Source: Paratrimastix pyriformis (Eukaryota; Preaxostyla; Paratrimastigidae). From it: DNA of 64,000 nt. Under the pieces are notes generated by a model that was not told where the DNA came from, did no database searches, and was given only the letters and a program-made list of their open reading frames with translations. Position numbers and translations under genes: made by a program. The stretch covers positions 170,001 through 234,000 of the forward strand of contig JAPMOS010000009.1 of the NCBI GenBank assembly GCA_027972325.1. Direction: 5' to 3'. Below are positions 1-12,150 of the stretch, in pieces (positions within the stretch are counted from its first letter, which is position 1; every line of letters starts with the position of its first letter).

Positions 1-2489
1 TTGAGTGAGGCACCACCAATACGTCGGATCATTCACGTGATGGTGAAAAGTGGGTGCTTTGAGGAGGAGGGGGCAGCTCGAATTTTTGACGGTTCCATTT
101 CTCATGACAGTCTGACCGAGATCGCAACGACCGCCATTGCGCAGGGAGAAAGACCCAGGCTCATACCGCGTGCACGGCCGCGGATTTGGCCTGCCGATCG
201 TGGCTGTTATATATCTTTGGTTCGCCAACAAAACAATATGGGACCCATCCCATTATTTTTTCGGAAAATAATTTTTTTCGGACCATCCCATAATTTTTTG
301 GGGAAGCAGCCGACCTGAAGAAACTCCTGATGGAGCACCTCGAAGACGCGCGGGGCGGAGGTGATGAAGCTGGGGCTGACCAGCTGGCAGTGGTGGAACA
401 AGTCCGCCATCTCGCCGCCATACAAGGCGCACCGGCCGCCCTGTCCCACCGCCCCATTTGGAGGGATGGGAGTGGGAAAGAGATGGTGATGACGAGAACA
501 AGGAATAGCGAAGTGCAATTAGCGTCATCGATATCCCTCTTGAATGTCCCATCATTTTTTTGTTGTTGAATGGGTGTCACAGCCTTCTTCTTCACCCAAT
601 AAGCACCTCGGGAGGGGAGCGGGTGACCTCTGTGTCCTCATCGGCGCTGCCCACAGGCCTCACTCAACAAATGAGATTCGCAGCAAATATTTTGTGGAGC
701 TGTCACACACAAACACACACCCTAATCGTGACGGATGTTTGTGGGAATGTTCCCACACAGACGATTAAAAAAGGTACATGTTTTAATTCCAGAGATGCGT
801 TTATGACCCATGGGCAAGATTGTCCCCCAAAAAAATTCAGGTGGGCTATTTTGTTTGCCCCCACAGACCTGCGAGAGGACGTGTGCGAAGTGGCGTCGGC
901 CCGAGGAGAACTCGAGGGGCGAGAAGGACAGGTGGACGTAGGGGTACGGCTGGGGCAGCTGGGCTCGCATCTTGGCCGACCAGACGGCCTGGGTGAATGC
1001 CATCGCCTTCGAGGGGCCCGAGGTGCCCGAACTGCGGCGGGAGGAGCAGAGCCAGCCCGGAGATGATGATGACGATCAGATGGTGATGCTTGGATGATGA
1101 TGATGATTGGATGATGATGATGATGATGGGATGATGATGATAATAATTGGATGAGTGATCGGATGATGACAAGTGCAATCACCCGAATGTTGGCGAGATG
1201 ACGATGGTGGATGACTGGACGCATTATCGATCGCACACCAAAAACCCAAGTGCGGGGAAGGGGGCGTCATCGGACATCACCATATATACGTGCGATTCCG
1301 GGGACCACCGCCACACGCAAACCAAAAACCCAAGTGCGGGGAAGGGGGCAGCATCGGACCGACCTGTACATCACGGTATATACGTGCGAGGGACCACCGC
1401 CACACGCAAACCAAAACCCGGGGCAGCATCGGACCGACCTGTACATCACGGTATATACGTGCGATTCCGGGACCACCGCCACGTTCTCCAGGCCCAAAAA
1501 ATCCAATTCGGGGCTGCGGCCGGCCATCCGTGGGCACCAGCCATACCGGGAGCATGTCTCGGGGTCCATCAGGGCGCCCGTGACGGGGTGCTCGAGACGG
1601 GTGGGGATATACCCCGTGTGGCTCGAACCGGTCACAGTCACCGGGGTCCCCTCAATAAAGGTGTCCGTGGTGGTGCAGGGCAGGGACAAGATTTTCCAGT
1701 GCAGCAGTGGCAGCTGGAGCAGTTCAGAGATGGTCGACTCCAGGGGGTGGATGGCCGTGTCCGGGGGCAGAAGTGGAGTCAACCGGGGGATCGCCGCCAT
1801 CGAGCAGAACATCACCTCGGGCCGGGACTGCTCGAGGATCCCCCGGATCTGGGCGTCCTCGAACTGGGGATGCACCGGGAGCACCGTGAACCCGGCCAGC
1901 AGGCAAGCCATGTCCAGTAAGACCCACTCTAACCGGGTCCCGAGGGCACAGAGAGCCACTTTGGAGCGGCCAGGCACAAGGCGCAGCGCGTTGCGAAGGT
2001 GTCCGGCAAGGGCTAAGGCAAGGACACCCACCTGGTGGTAGGTGAGCCAGCCGTATGTGTCCGGAAGTGGATCACCCCCCAGGGTGGTGAAGGTCCCATA
2101 CAGCCCAAGACATGGTCTTGTCCGGAATCGGGAAAACATCTCCAAAAAGGTTTCGGGGAGCGACGGCGCCTTGCGAAGAGCCGCTTTCAAGGTGATGTCG
2201 AGGCCAGATTCGCAACTGCAGTAATGAGCATGCCCCACAGTCGTGAAACATTTCCGACAGAAAGAGATTCGCTGACAATCCGAACAAGAGTAACGAGGTT
2301 CCGTGTCTACCGGCGAAAAAAGGCCAAAAATCTCAACAGAAAATAAAGGGGGAAAAAAAAACCTCGAATCATGCGCTGGCATTCAGCGCAAAAAATCGGC
2401 TCTGCCATAATTTGAGTAATCAGATCATCGAATTCCGACTCCTCGAGGGAATACTCGATGGTGGGGAAAGAGTCCAGAGTTGAAGGCAA
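1..2489 (-). CDS. Long-chain acyl-CoA synthetase-like AMP-binding enzyme, partial
   Basis: An adenylate-forming enzyme that would activate a carboxylic acid with ATP and pass it to CoA. Readable exons are 2363-2489, 1439-2306, 869-1031 and 315-440; the rest of the catalytic domain runs off the left edge. The exon 1439-2306 holds the N-terminal AMP-binding part (GLYGTFTTLG, then WVLLDMACLLAGFTVLPVHP). Joining it to 869-1031 rebuilds the phosphate-binding loop YSSGTSGPSK. Exon 315-440 gives the motif around ITSAPRVFEVLHQEF. The N-terminus is unusual: a Cys cluster (CAEC, then CSDC, CRKC and an HAHYC stretch) like a small zinc-binding B-box or ZZ finger, joined across a 56-nt intron (2307-2362). 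No in-frame ATG lies at the head of the first exon, so the true start may be in an upstream exon. I could not place the exon left of position 300. Confidence 0.78.
1067..1438 (-). repeat. ACSL intron: (ATC)n tract plus repeated exon edge
   Basis: The intron between the 1439-2306 and 869-1031 exons. Positions 1067-1160 are a GAT-rich microsatellite (ATC in the gene sense). Positions 1270-1438 hold a second good copy and a third, decayed copy of the exon end that lies at 1439-1480, each with the GTCGG donor. The copies are separated by short spacers containing an AACCCAAGTGCGGGG motif. Confidence 0.8.
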
Positions 2490-2762
2490 TCAACAAAAAA
2501 GTTGGGAAGGCAAACTGGCTCAGCCGGGCTCACCCGAGGGGGTAATCAGATGCGCAGGCGAGATGGAATGCTGGGATTGGGGGCGAGGTCGTGGAGACGC
2601 CACGGAGCTCGTTGTCTTGTGTGTGGTGAAGGGAGGCATCATTTCACGCTCCCGTTTTTTTGAAGACCTCTCCCCCCTCCCTGCAGGTTTCGTGGACGAG
2701 CCCACCCGGCAAGCCTGAGGCCGCCGTCGTCCACCCGCAAGGGAGAGGGGTTCAGTCCATTG

Positions 2763-3200
2763 TTATGTAGTGGAGGCCTCGTTGTGGTGGCCGCTAGTCT
2801 GCTGGATGGGCACAGCAGGCAGCCGTCTTCGGCTCGGCCATGAAGTTGCCTGACGCCGGGGCGCGCGCTCTCCGGCCACCCGCGGCGGCTCGGCCCCCCT
2901 CTCTCGGAGCAGCTGGAGGCGAAGCGCGTGGACCTGGGCCAGGAAGTCCCCCGCGATCCTGTTGACGGCCTCCTTGGTCAGGCGGCCCCATCCCGCAGCC
3001 GGCCTCCCGATCATGATCTGCCACCTGTCGCCGCCCAGGGCCTCCAATCGGGCCCAGTCGGGGGCCCCCAGGATGGCATGGATGCGGTCCCAAGCATCCT
3101 TCCGCAGGCCCTCGTACACCGGGCACTGCTGGATGATGTGCTGGGCGTCCTCGAGGGGCCCCGCGTCGCTGCAGCAGATGCAGGCCCCACGCAGTCTCAG
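2763..3200 (-). mobile_element. LINE (non-LTR retrotransposon) RT C-terminal fragment, 5'-truncated
   Basis: A minus-strand frame ends at a TAA near 2763 and encodes the tail of a LINE ORF2. It shows the C-terminal zinc knuckle C-x2-C-x10-H-x4-C (CICC ... AQHIIQQC) followed by VYEGLRKDAWDRIHAIL and about 100 residues of basic tail. This finger after the reverse transcriptase is typical of L1/Tad/I-like LINEs. The frame is lost at its upstream end inside a short AGTCTC-type direct repeat (about 3190-3230). No RT catalytic domain, endonuclease or poly(A) tail is visible, so this is a dead 5'-truncated copy lying between the acyl-CoA synthetase and the PIAS gene. Confidence 0.8.
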
Positions 3201-3501
3201 TCAGTCTCAGTCAGTCTCGTGTTAACAGCCTCGTATGAGGCTAACAAAGGAACCATGAAGGAAAGAGCCACGGCTCTCCGCGGGTCGAGTCAGTCAGTCT
3301 CGTGGAATGCAGCCTCGTGCACACACAACCGCACACGTTCGTGTCCGTGCGTTTTGTGTTGCATGGGAGGGTCGCATGATCTGTGTTCCCTCACCACCCA
3401 GAAGTGCTCATGAGAAGAAGAATAATAAAAGGGCTTGCGTTTTTCATCATCGATTTTGGTGGAACCGAAGAAAATGAAGGAGTCGAAGAAGAGAAAGCGG
3501 T

Positions 3502-6500
3502 TTAATCATCATCAATCTCAATGATATCCACGGGCTGAAACTTGGGCGGGGTGGGGCGGGCGGGAGCCGCAGATTTGGCGGGGGCTGGCCGGGGTAGTGG
3601 CGACGGGGCGACGGCGGATGGCCCGGCACTGAAGGCGGTGGGCGGGGACCGGGCTGGGGGCGAGGGTCTGGCCCCGTGATGGACATGGCCACGCGGGGTG
3701 TGTGTGTGTGCGGGAGTGACCGGGGAGGGAGCCACCGCCTGGGGTTGGGGTTGAGGAGTCGGGTGGGATGGAGGTGATGGCGACCGGGCGGTGGTGGCTG
3801 TGGCCGGGGGAGTGATGGCGGGGATGGGGGCGGAGGGGGGTGATGGGTCCCGGGGGAGGGGCAGGGGTGTGGGGGTGCTGACGGTGGGTGGAGGGGAGGC
3901 GGGTGGTGAGGGGCGGGTATCGGGGTAACATCCCCATCGTCCTCAATTTCAATCTCCTCCGCGGCGGGGCTGACGGCCCGTTTGCTGGGGCCCGTGGGCG
4001 CTGGGGGGAAAGCAAGGAAAGGAAGGGGCGGTGAGTTGTGGTGGGATTAGGGGTGGTCAGAGCCACTCAGGCAGGGAAGGCAGTCGGATCCACGCAGGAT
4101 GGGGGTCATAGCCACTCATGCCATGGATGGGGTCATAGCCACGGTGGTGATGTCATCGCCACACGCAAGTTATGGATGGGGGGTCATAGCCACTCAGGCC
4201 ATGGATGGGGTCATAGCCACGGTGGTGATGTCATCGCCACACGCAAGTCATGGATGGGGGTCATAGCCACGGTGGTGATGTCATCGCCACACGCAAGTTA
4301 TGGATGGGGGTCATAGCCACTCAGGCCATGGATGGGGTCATAGCCACGGTGGTGATGTCATAGCCACACGCAAGTCATGGATGGGGGGGGGGGATAGCTA
4401 CAGAATAGGGGGGTGATAGCCACAGGCGCGGACCAGGGGCGGGTGGTCATGACGGTGCCATCGGAGCGGATGGTCACCCGATCCACGTCGCGCATCGTGT
4501 GGACGATCTCGTCCACGGCAAAGTCAAAGGTCAGCTTGTTGAAGGGCGCCGGTCGGCCGCAGCAGGGACATTGCCACTTTTGGAGGGGGTGGAGGAGATG
4601 GGGTTGAGGGGGAGGAACAGGAGGCGAGATGATGAGGGCATGATGCGTGACAGGCACGCAGACACCCGCCCCTCAACAGCCAGCCAGCCAAGCAGGCACA
4701 AACAGACAGACACAAAGAGCCGGCCCTGCCAGCAAAGGGGCATCCAGCACAGAGACGCGAATACACAGATCCAGACCTCTCAACACACAGGGGCATCCAG
4801 CACAGACAGAAAAACGCGCATCCAGACCTGCATCTGGCGCTGGCAGTACTCGAGGTACCCCAAGATGTCGAAACACTGCGGGTGGGTGCAGTCGGTGCAG
4901 CGGCCGGGGAAGCCGATCCGACGGCATGTCAGCGGACAGCGGAAACTGAGATCGAAGTTCATCTGGGGGAAGAGAGCCGATAATGATGATGATTGGATGA
5001 TGATGAAGATGAACTCATCTCCGGAGCCGAGAAAAGATGTCGCGCTTTCCCGACACACAAACACAAAGACACACACACAGAGACACACAGGGAGGGAACG
5101 GGACCTCGGCCAGTTCATCCCCGGAGCCGCCCGAGAACAGATGTCGCGCTCTCCCAACACAGACAGACACACAGAGACACACACACACACACACAGGGAG
5201 GGAACGGGACCTCGGCCAGTTCATCCCCGGAGCCGCCCGAGAACAGATGCCGCGCTTTCCTAACACAGACAGACACACACAGAGACACACACACACACAG
5301 GGAGGGAACGGGACCTCGGCCAGTTCATCTCCGGAACCGCCCGAGAACAGATGCCGCGTGGCGGCCCGCGACCTGACGATGAGATCGGGCAGATCGGCTC
5401 GCTCGTCGGCCTCCTGTTCGGTCCGCAGGCGGTCCTTCTGCTGGTGCAGCTCGGCCAGACGGGTGTCAACCCGGCTGCGCTCGGTGAGGTACTGCTGACG
5501 GACGGCCTCCTGGTTGCTGAAGAAGTTCGGATCGAAGGCCGCAATCTGGGCCTCCAGCTGTGGAGGGGGGGGGGGGGGGGGGGGGGGATGATGGGTTGGA
5601 TGATGATGACTGGATGATAATGATGACGGATGATGACTGGATGATGACTGGATGATGATTGGATGATATGATCGCGGGTGTTGATCGAAGGCCGTGATCT
5701 GGGCCTCCAGATGCTTGAAACATGGGACGATGTGGAAAGGCTGAAGTAGGTGGTGATGTTGGCAGTTGGCCAGGCCTCGTGTGTTTTTGGTTGGCGCGGA
5801 GAGCACGGTCATTAGCGAGAGGACAGATAGGAGCGATGATGAAGCGATGCGGAGAGGAGTGATTGGATGATGATGATTGGATGATTGGATGGTTGGATGA
5901 TTGGATGATTGGATGATTGGATGGTTGTATGCTGATCTGAATGACTGGATGACTGGATGATCTGGATGATGATCTGGATGATCTGGATAATCTGGATGCT
6001 GATGCGATAGAGACAAACAGAAGCGCACATGGACACAGACGACATACGGACCTGTGTCGCCGTCCCGCGCGTGCTGGCCCACTGGGCATAAAGCGGGTGC
6101 CCGGGCGGGGGGCCCTCGGCCGACCCGACCATCTGCACCATCTGGGTCAGGGCCTGCTGGGCCCGGGCGAGCCCCGTCCGGAGGAGGTTCTGCTGGCCTT
6201 GGAACTGCTGCAGCTGCTGGTGGATTGCGTCGAGGTGGTTCGTGAGGTCGACCCGCTTTTGACCTGTGGGTGCATCAGCGAGTGGTGTGCAGTGTGGAGG
6301 GAGGCGGGAAGAGGTGGGGGAGGTGAGAAGCGGACACATTGAGTCAGCCAGTCTCTCTCCGAATCTCCAGGCGGTCTGCTTCCCCAGAAAAAACCCCTCT
6401 TCTGTGGCGGCAAAACATCACCAACGTCTGTGGTCAGCGGGCCAGCCATCGAACCATCGAGCAAGGACGCCGACAGACAACGAAAAAGACAAACAGCCAG

Positions 6501-7619
6501 CATCCCACCCCTATCTCCATCGCCATCGCCATCGCCATCGCCATCCCCATCGCCATCGCCCATCGCCATCCAGCTCCCACTATGGCCGCGGACCGAGGTC
6601 CCGGATGGCAGTGACAATCTTCATCCCAAATCTAATCCATCCCCATCCCCATCCCCATCCAGCTCCCATCCAGCTCCCATCCCCATCCCCATCCAGCTCC
6701 CATCCAGCTCCCATCCATGCCCACGGACCGAGCTCCCGGATGGCAGTGGCGATCTTCTTGCCCTGGGCGGCCCGCAGGGCGACCCGTTTCTTGTGCTGCT
6801 CGGCCACCTCCGGATCGCGCAGCTGGTTGGCCGTCCGCAGACGGACGTCCTCAACCATCTGCGAGTGTGGCGGCGGGGTGGTGGGTGGGTGGTGGTGGTG
6901 GTGATGATGATGATGACTGGATGGTGATGATGATGATGACTGGATGATGATGATGATGATGACGATGATGATGACGATGATGATGATGATGATGATGATT
7001 GGATGATTGGATGATTTGGATGATTGGATGATTGGATGATGATGATGATTGGATGATGATGAGGTGTGGGGATGTATGGGGTGTATGGAGCCGCAGACCT
7101 GGTCGAGGGAGCGCTGGCGGACGGTCTGGGCGACGAGGACCATGGCAGGGTAGGTTGGGGTGAGGCCGATCTTGGCCTTGGGCTCTGCGCGGCGGTGTGG
7201 GGGTGCCATGGTGGGTGGGGGTGAGGTTGCGGGGTGATGGAGGCGGTGCGTGTGTGTCGAGTGTGTGTGTGTGTGTGTGTGGGGGGTGATGGATGATTCC
7301 AAATAACGGGCGGTACGACATTCGTGGTGGGTCGGGCGAGGAGCGGATGGAAGTGTGCTGTCTCGACGTGTGGTGGTGGGTGGTGGGTGGTGGGTGGTGG
7401 GTGGTGGGAGGTGGGTGGTGGGTGGTGGTGGTGGTGGTGGGGGTCAGCGACGGACGGGTGAGATATGATGATGTCGAGCGAGGGCACGGTGCAGTGCACG
7501 GGCCCCTTCGGCTGCGGTTCTGGCGCCGTCGAACTTCGCTTGTAGAAGTTCTGCGCGGGCGGGATGGGGTGTGGTGGGGGATGGGGTGTGTGTGTCGTAA
7601 AGAAGGAAAGGAGTAACGG

Positions 7620-7651
<32 letters not shown>

Positions 7652-8710
7652 TGGTGTGGGCGGGTGTGTGGGTGGCGGTGTGTGTCGAGTAAAGAAGGAA
7701 CGAAGTAACGGGAAAATAAAACAAAACCAGAGTGTGTGTGTGTGTGTGGGGGAGTGGCCGGTGAGCGTGTGCTGTGGAGCGTGTGGCAGATATGAAGGCT
7801 GTACGTGTGACTGTATGCGTGCGTGTGTCTGTTGCACAGAAGCAGACGAAAGAAGGAACGATGTTGAAAGGGTGACGAAGGCGGTTTGTATGGTTCATCG
7901 GTGGGAATGAGGTGGTGCCAGCATATGCGATCTTCATCGCCATCACCCCCCAGACTCATCCCCATCGCCATCACCCCCCAGACTCATCCCCATCGCCATC
8001 AGGGGGGGGAGTGGAGGGAAGGACGGAACCTGCTGGGTGAGGTCGACGTTCCGCCCATCAATGTGCACCTCGTTGGCCCAGGTTAGGGGTACATCCCCCA
8101 CGTTGGGCACGTAGACACGCAGGTGGGCGAGCAGTTGGCCGGTGGGCACTTGCTGATAGGAGGGAATTTGACTAACGCGAGTATGATGGAGACAGAGAAA
8201 GAATGAAAAATAAAGACCATGTCTGGTGGAGTTCACCCCAGCATTGCTGATAATTGACTTCGAAGGAACATTTGTTGTCAATCCCGGTCCCTTGGTACAT
8301 CTGAGAGAGACGGGGGGTCAGAGCGCGGAGGGGGGTGTCGATTCAACCTTGACGAGCTCAAAGAAGGGATCCTGGGAATCGTTGAATTCCTGACTCTTCA
8401 CAACACTTAAAATCATCGTCGAGTTGATGAGGGTCGGCTTCTCCTCGAGCAGGACTTGGGTCGTGAAGGCACGTTGGATGATTCGGGGGATTAGATCGTT
8501 CTTGCTGCCCGAGACAGGAACCTTGGCCTTGTTTTTACCGATTCTGTTTAGAAATTGGATGGTCTCTCGGAGCTCATCGAGCCGTAAAGCACGGAGGGAG
8601 GAGGCTGGATCAGGGCTGTGGAAGATGTTGTGGACCGCTTCAAAATGCCGATGGACAATAGTGGCCAATTCAGTTAAGTCGGCTAAGGAAAGCGTCGTCC
8701 GGAGCGCCAT
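3502..8710 (-). CDS. PIAS/SIZ-type E3 SUMO-protein ligase
   Basis: Transfers SUMO from UBC9 to nuclear substrates. Domain order is canonical. The SAP domain is in exon 8348-8710 (RLDELRETIQFLNRIGKN). The PINIT domain is split over 8218-8300, 8030-8171, about 7480-7560 and about 7098-7190 (TYPAMVLVAQTVRQRSLDQ). A helical linker follows (about 6745-6870, 6050-6265, 5352-5555). The SP-RING is made by about 4850-4960 (FRCPLTCRRIGFPGRCTDCTHPQCFD) and about 4430-4590 (WQCPCCGRPAPFNKL), carrying the Cys/His ligands of the MIZ finger. The last exon (3502-3999) is Pro/Ala-rich with two acidic stretches (EEIEIEDDGD and a final VDIIEIDDD) that look like SUMO-interacting motifs. The start ATG at 8710 begins MALRTTLSL. 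Introns are very repeat-rich and several contain copies of neighbouring exon edges. Confidence 0.88.
4072..4390. repeat. Tandem repeat in PIAS intron (GGTCATAGCCAC family)
   Basis: Roughly 60-bp and 120-bp nested units built on GGTCATAGCCAC, CATGGATGGGG and GTGATGTCATCGCCACACGC, five or more copies. The array directly abuts the donor side of the SP-RING exon; its sense-strand core GTGGCTAT resembles the sequence just past that exon (GTGGCTATCACC). Confidence 0.9.
5008..5352 (-). repeat. About 105-bp tandem repeat duplicating a PIAS exon end and donor site
   Basis: Four copies, the outermost decayed. Each contains the exon end coding for LFSGGSGDELAE followed by a GTCCCG donor and a (GT)n stretch. 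The exon itself continues at 5352-5555. The copies therefore present several potential 5' splice sites in a row before the acceptor near 4960. Confidence 0.85.
5556..6010. repeat. PIAS intron: poly-G, GGATGATGATT satellite, duplicated acceptor edge
   Basis: A G-run at 5565-5587 is followed by TGGATGATGATT-type repeats (5590-5680 and 5860-6005). Between them, at about 5690-5711, lies a second copy of the exon start coding for LEAQI(T/A)AFD; the real exon start is at about 5535-5556. Confidence 0.85.
6515..7440. repeat. PIAS introns: CATCGC, CCATCC, GAT and GGTGGT satellites
   Basis: CATCGC repeats at 6515-6570 and ATCCCC/AGCTCC repeats at 6635-6720 separate two copies of the exon end KKI(A/V)TAIR(E/D)LG (about 6585-6625 and 6720-6760). 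GAT repeats run at 6900-7060, and (GT)n and GGTGGGT repeats at 7250-7440. Confidence 0.85.
7618..8010. repeat. PIAS intron: (GT)n, poly-G and 27-bp repeat
   Basis: (GT)n with a G-run at 7618-7650, further GTGTGT tracts to 7760, and three copies of a unit containing CATCGCCATCACCCCCCAGA at 7925-8010 next to the donor of the PINIT exon. Confidence 0.85.
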
Positions 8711-9137
8711 GGTGGCGAGGCAAGCGGGGTGTGCGCGTTGCCGAGCCGGCTGTGTAGCGATATGAACACGGGCACAGCAGATCGCCGGAACAATTTGAGT
8801 GAGTCATTTTGGACCCAGTCAGCAGTCTCGCGTTCATGCACAGCCCGAATACCCGTGTTCGAGAGAGGGGATGTATCAGTCCAAACTCGGATCTGTTGTT
8901 ATTGTGGGGGAAAGATCAGCGATGTCGGAGGCGAACGACACGACCAAAAAACGGAGAAACAAGCGACGACGGAATCTCCGCCAATCCGACAACCAAGACG
9001 TCCGATTGGACCAGAAAACGGAAAAAGTGTGGTGAGAAAAATAATGCCAGCTCAAGTCGAGAGAGAAAGGAAAAAGGAGAGGGAAAAAAAACGGAGCCGG
9101 GAGGGGAGGTGATACATCCTCTCCCCGATTTCCACTT
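8711..9137. other. Intergenic: PIAS upstream and LRMDA downstream region
   Basis: Between the PIAS start codon (8710) and the LRMDA-like stop codon (9138). It must contain the PIAS promoter and the LRMDA 3' UTR. I see no further gene or repeat; the 9060-9110 part is purine-rich. Confidence 0.6.
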
Positions 9138-10367
9138 TCAAAGGTTGCTGTTTTTGATGTACCGATTCCCCTCGCTCTGGCGGCCCACGTAATAGTAGTG
9201 GCACACCCCATAGTGGCAGCTGCTCTGGGGCGTCTGTCAGGTGGCGGAAAGCGAGAGAGAAAAAATTGCGGATGGATGAGTGGATCGTACCCAGGGCAAT
9301 GCAGACCCTGTCCAGATCGGCTTCGCTGGGACCCATCCGGCCACCGAGTTCCGCCGCTGCCGCAGAGACCCCGGCGCGAATCTGTGTCATCAGGGAAAGG
9401 ATTGTGAGGAATCTGACGGGGGGGGGGGGGGGGGTTGACAGTTACCGAACAGAATTGCCCGGAGGAGACGCTTCTGAAAATGCAAGATTTGGATGGTGAG
9501 GTGGGGGAACGTGGAGGGGGAGAGAATGGATGGGGATGGGGATGGACGTGGACGTGGATGGTGACGGGGGGATGGGGACGTGGACGTGGACGTGGATGTG
9601 GACGGGGGGGATGGAGAGTAGGGAGGGGAGGGGAGGGGGAATGGGGGTGGGGGGAGGCAAACCTCGGCCGGCTTGGCCACGAGGCAAAATGCGCCCCTCC
9701 TCTTGGCCTCCTGAAGCTCGTCCTCCTCCACCGGGGCGGCATCGAGGAAGTTGAGGTTCGGAAGCCGATAGAGAACGTAGAGCCTGCGGGGGTGGATCAG
9801 CCCCGAGGAGGGAGCCACAACGCGCAGACCGATAACGTTTGTATTCTTCCTCATCGGCACCGATCAATGGGTTCGGGCAGGCTGGGTTCTTGAGCAGCGA
9901 GAGAAAGGAGAGGTTGGGGAAGGCCGGCACGATCGCATCGAGGAATTCCTTGATGTCTGAGATCTGGATGATGGAATGTGATGAGGAAGAGGACGTTTTG
10001 AGTGGTGCTGACATTGTTGTTGTTCACCCAAAGGGTTTCTAAAGTGGGGATCTGGGGCCAGTTCTGGTTGGAAACGAGCAGGTTGTTGTCCAGGACAAGA
10101 TTTTTGAGGAGGGCGAACCGCTCCAGGTTCGAAACTTGCCTGCCGAAGAAAAGCCAAATATCTTTGAGGACCCGCGAACAAGTAGTTGCCCACAGACTGA
10201 ATTTTGTTGTGCGAAAGATCGAGCCGTGTGACGGAGGTGCCCCAGCGATCCCCGAAGATGGGCGGGATCTCGGTCATCTCCGCATGTTGAACTGAGAGAG
10301 CCCCATCAGTGGGGCGAGTATCCAGGTAGGAAGATGAAGAGGAGGCAGCGGCAGCAGCGGTGGCCAT
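9138..10367 (-). CDS. LRMDA: LRMDA-like leucine-rich repeat protein
   Basis: A small LRR protein of the LRMDA (C10orf11) family; its molecular role in protists is not known. Six exons join in frame: 10180-10367, 10013-10140, 9830-9963, 9663-9783, 9307-9381 and 9138-9233. The LRRs read LDLSHNKIQSVGNYL, then LERFALLKNLVLDNNLL and TLETLWVNNNN. The LRR cap (FLSLLKNPACPNPLIGADEE, then YRLYVLYRLPNLNFLD) is typical of the family, as is the C-terminal tail (HYYYVGRQSEGNRYIKNSNL). The ATG at 10367 opens MATAAAAASSSSS. Donors are GTTCGC, GTCAGC, GTCTGC, GTTTGC and GTCTGC. The gene is head-to-head with the macro-domain gene, 81 bp away. Confidence 0.85.
9420..9660. repeat. Poly-G and GGGGATGGACGTGGACGTGG minisatellite in LRMDA introns
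   Basis: A G-run at 9420-9434 and GGGATGGACGTGGAC-type repeats at 9530-9655, all intronic. Confidence 0.85.
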
Positions 10368-10448
10368 GAGCAAGGAAAAGAAAAACCGATCTTTGTTTGG
10401 TTCGCCAGGTCGCGTGAGGCTCTTTTTTTTCGAGCGACGAACGAGCAA
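10368..10448. promoter_or_regulatory. Bidirectional promoter, LRMDA / MACROD
   Basis: Only 81 bp separate the two opposed start codons (10367 minus, 10449 plus). The stretch holds a T-run around 10426 and must carry both promoters and both 5' UTRs. No recognisable core motif beyond that. Confidence 0.6.
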
Positions 10449-12093
10449 ATGTCTTGGCAACGAAACCGACAAACATGGGATCAAAGAGGTGTGGGACCAA
10501 CAAGCGACTATCAGCAGCCTCGCCAAAGTTTGACGAACTTCATGTTTCTTTTGATTCTGACTTTTACTAGGTTATCAGGAGAAGTTTTACGGTGACGACG
10601 AGGATGAAGATGGTGCAACTGGATACTCCGGATATTCCCACAAAGCCCCATCTTCCGAAGATGTTCGTACTCCCGATCAGGAAAGGATTTGGCAAGCTGA
10701 GATGCGCCTCACAACAGAACAACGCCGGGCAAGATACCGCGGGCGTTACGTCACCCTGGATCATATTCCCGAATGGAGACAGACCTTGCTTGAGGGACGT
10801 GGTCTGGCTGGGCTGTTCTTCGTCTCCATCATCCATCATCCTTCCCAAGGGAAAGCCACTCTGGCCGAGACGGAGCTTCGGGTTGCTTCTGCTGCCCATG
10901 GTCGGTGGGGTATGCATTCTTCCAACGACTGCGCGACCATCATTGAAAAGCTCAAGGTCCATCATCCCACAATTCCTGCGACGACACGTTTCTTTCGGTT
11001 TTCTAGAATGTCCCACGTCCCGCTCCTGATGCCGAACTCAACCGTAAGGTCTCACTGTATCGTGGTGACTCCACCCAGCTTGAGTCTGTTCTTTTGTTGT
11101 TGCATCGTCGGTTGGTTTCTGACTCCTGCCCCAAGGGTTGATGCCATCGTGAATGCCGCCAACTCGTCCCTTCTCGGTGGTGGAGGCAGTCTGTTTTTTG
11201 TACTTCCTGGTACCATTTTTCAATTGTCTCTTTCCGCCGTCGACCTCACCCAGTCGATGGTCGCATCCATCAGATGGCAGGCGGCCAGCTGTATAACTAT
11301 AACCTCGACTTGCACGGGTGCCCCACCGGGTTCACCAAGATCTCCCCTGGTTTGTGTTTTTTGCAAGGCAATTTACATCATCCAGATCACCGATCATCAT
11401 CATCACCACCATCCAATCATCATCATCCAATCATCATCATCATCCAATCATCATCATCATCCAATCATCATCATCATCCAATCATCATCATCATCCAATC
11501 ATCATCATCATCCAATCATCATCATCATCCAATCCTCCTCCTCATCATCATCATCATCATCATCATCCAATCATCATCCGATCATCATCATCATCATCAT
11601 CCGATCCCCTTTGCTCCACACACACCAACAACAACATCATCATCACCATCCATCCACCCCAGGGTTCTGTCTGCCCGCCCGGTATGTCCTGGGCACGGTG
11701 GGCCCCATCGGGCTGCACCCGGAGGAGCTGGAGAGCTGCTACGCGACCATCTTCCAGCTGGTGGACAAGTACCACATCCGCTCGGTGGTCTGCATCCCCC
11801 CCCCCCCCCCCCCCCCGGGAGGTGCCCCGACCTGCCTTGAGCTAATCGTCATTCCGATCATCACCCGATCATCACCCGATCATCACCCGATCATCACCCG
11901 ATCATCACCCGATCATCACCCGATCATCACCCGATCATCACCCGATCATCACCCGATCATCACCCGATCATCACCCGATCATCATCATCATCTGATCATC
12001 GTCATCATCGTCATCGTCATCATCGTCATCATCCTCTTCCTCTTCGTCTCTGTTCGGATCATCATCATCACCATCACCCGACCATCATCATCC

Positions 12094-12150
<57 letters not shown>

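Noticed and set aside
1-318. Plus-strand open frame (IIHVMVKSGCFEEEGAARIF)
   Set aside because: It looks protein-like, but it overlaps a minus-strand synthetase exon at 315 and could be the shadow of an unplaced exon. No start codon or splice context supports it.
3190-3230. CAGTCT direct repeats considered as target-site or terminal repeats of a transposon
   Set aside because: They are short simple repeats at the broken edge of the LINE fragment; no matching copy was found at its other end.
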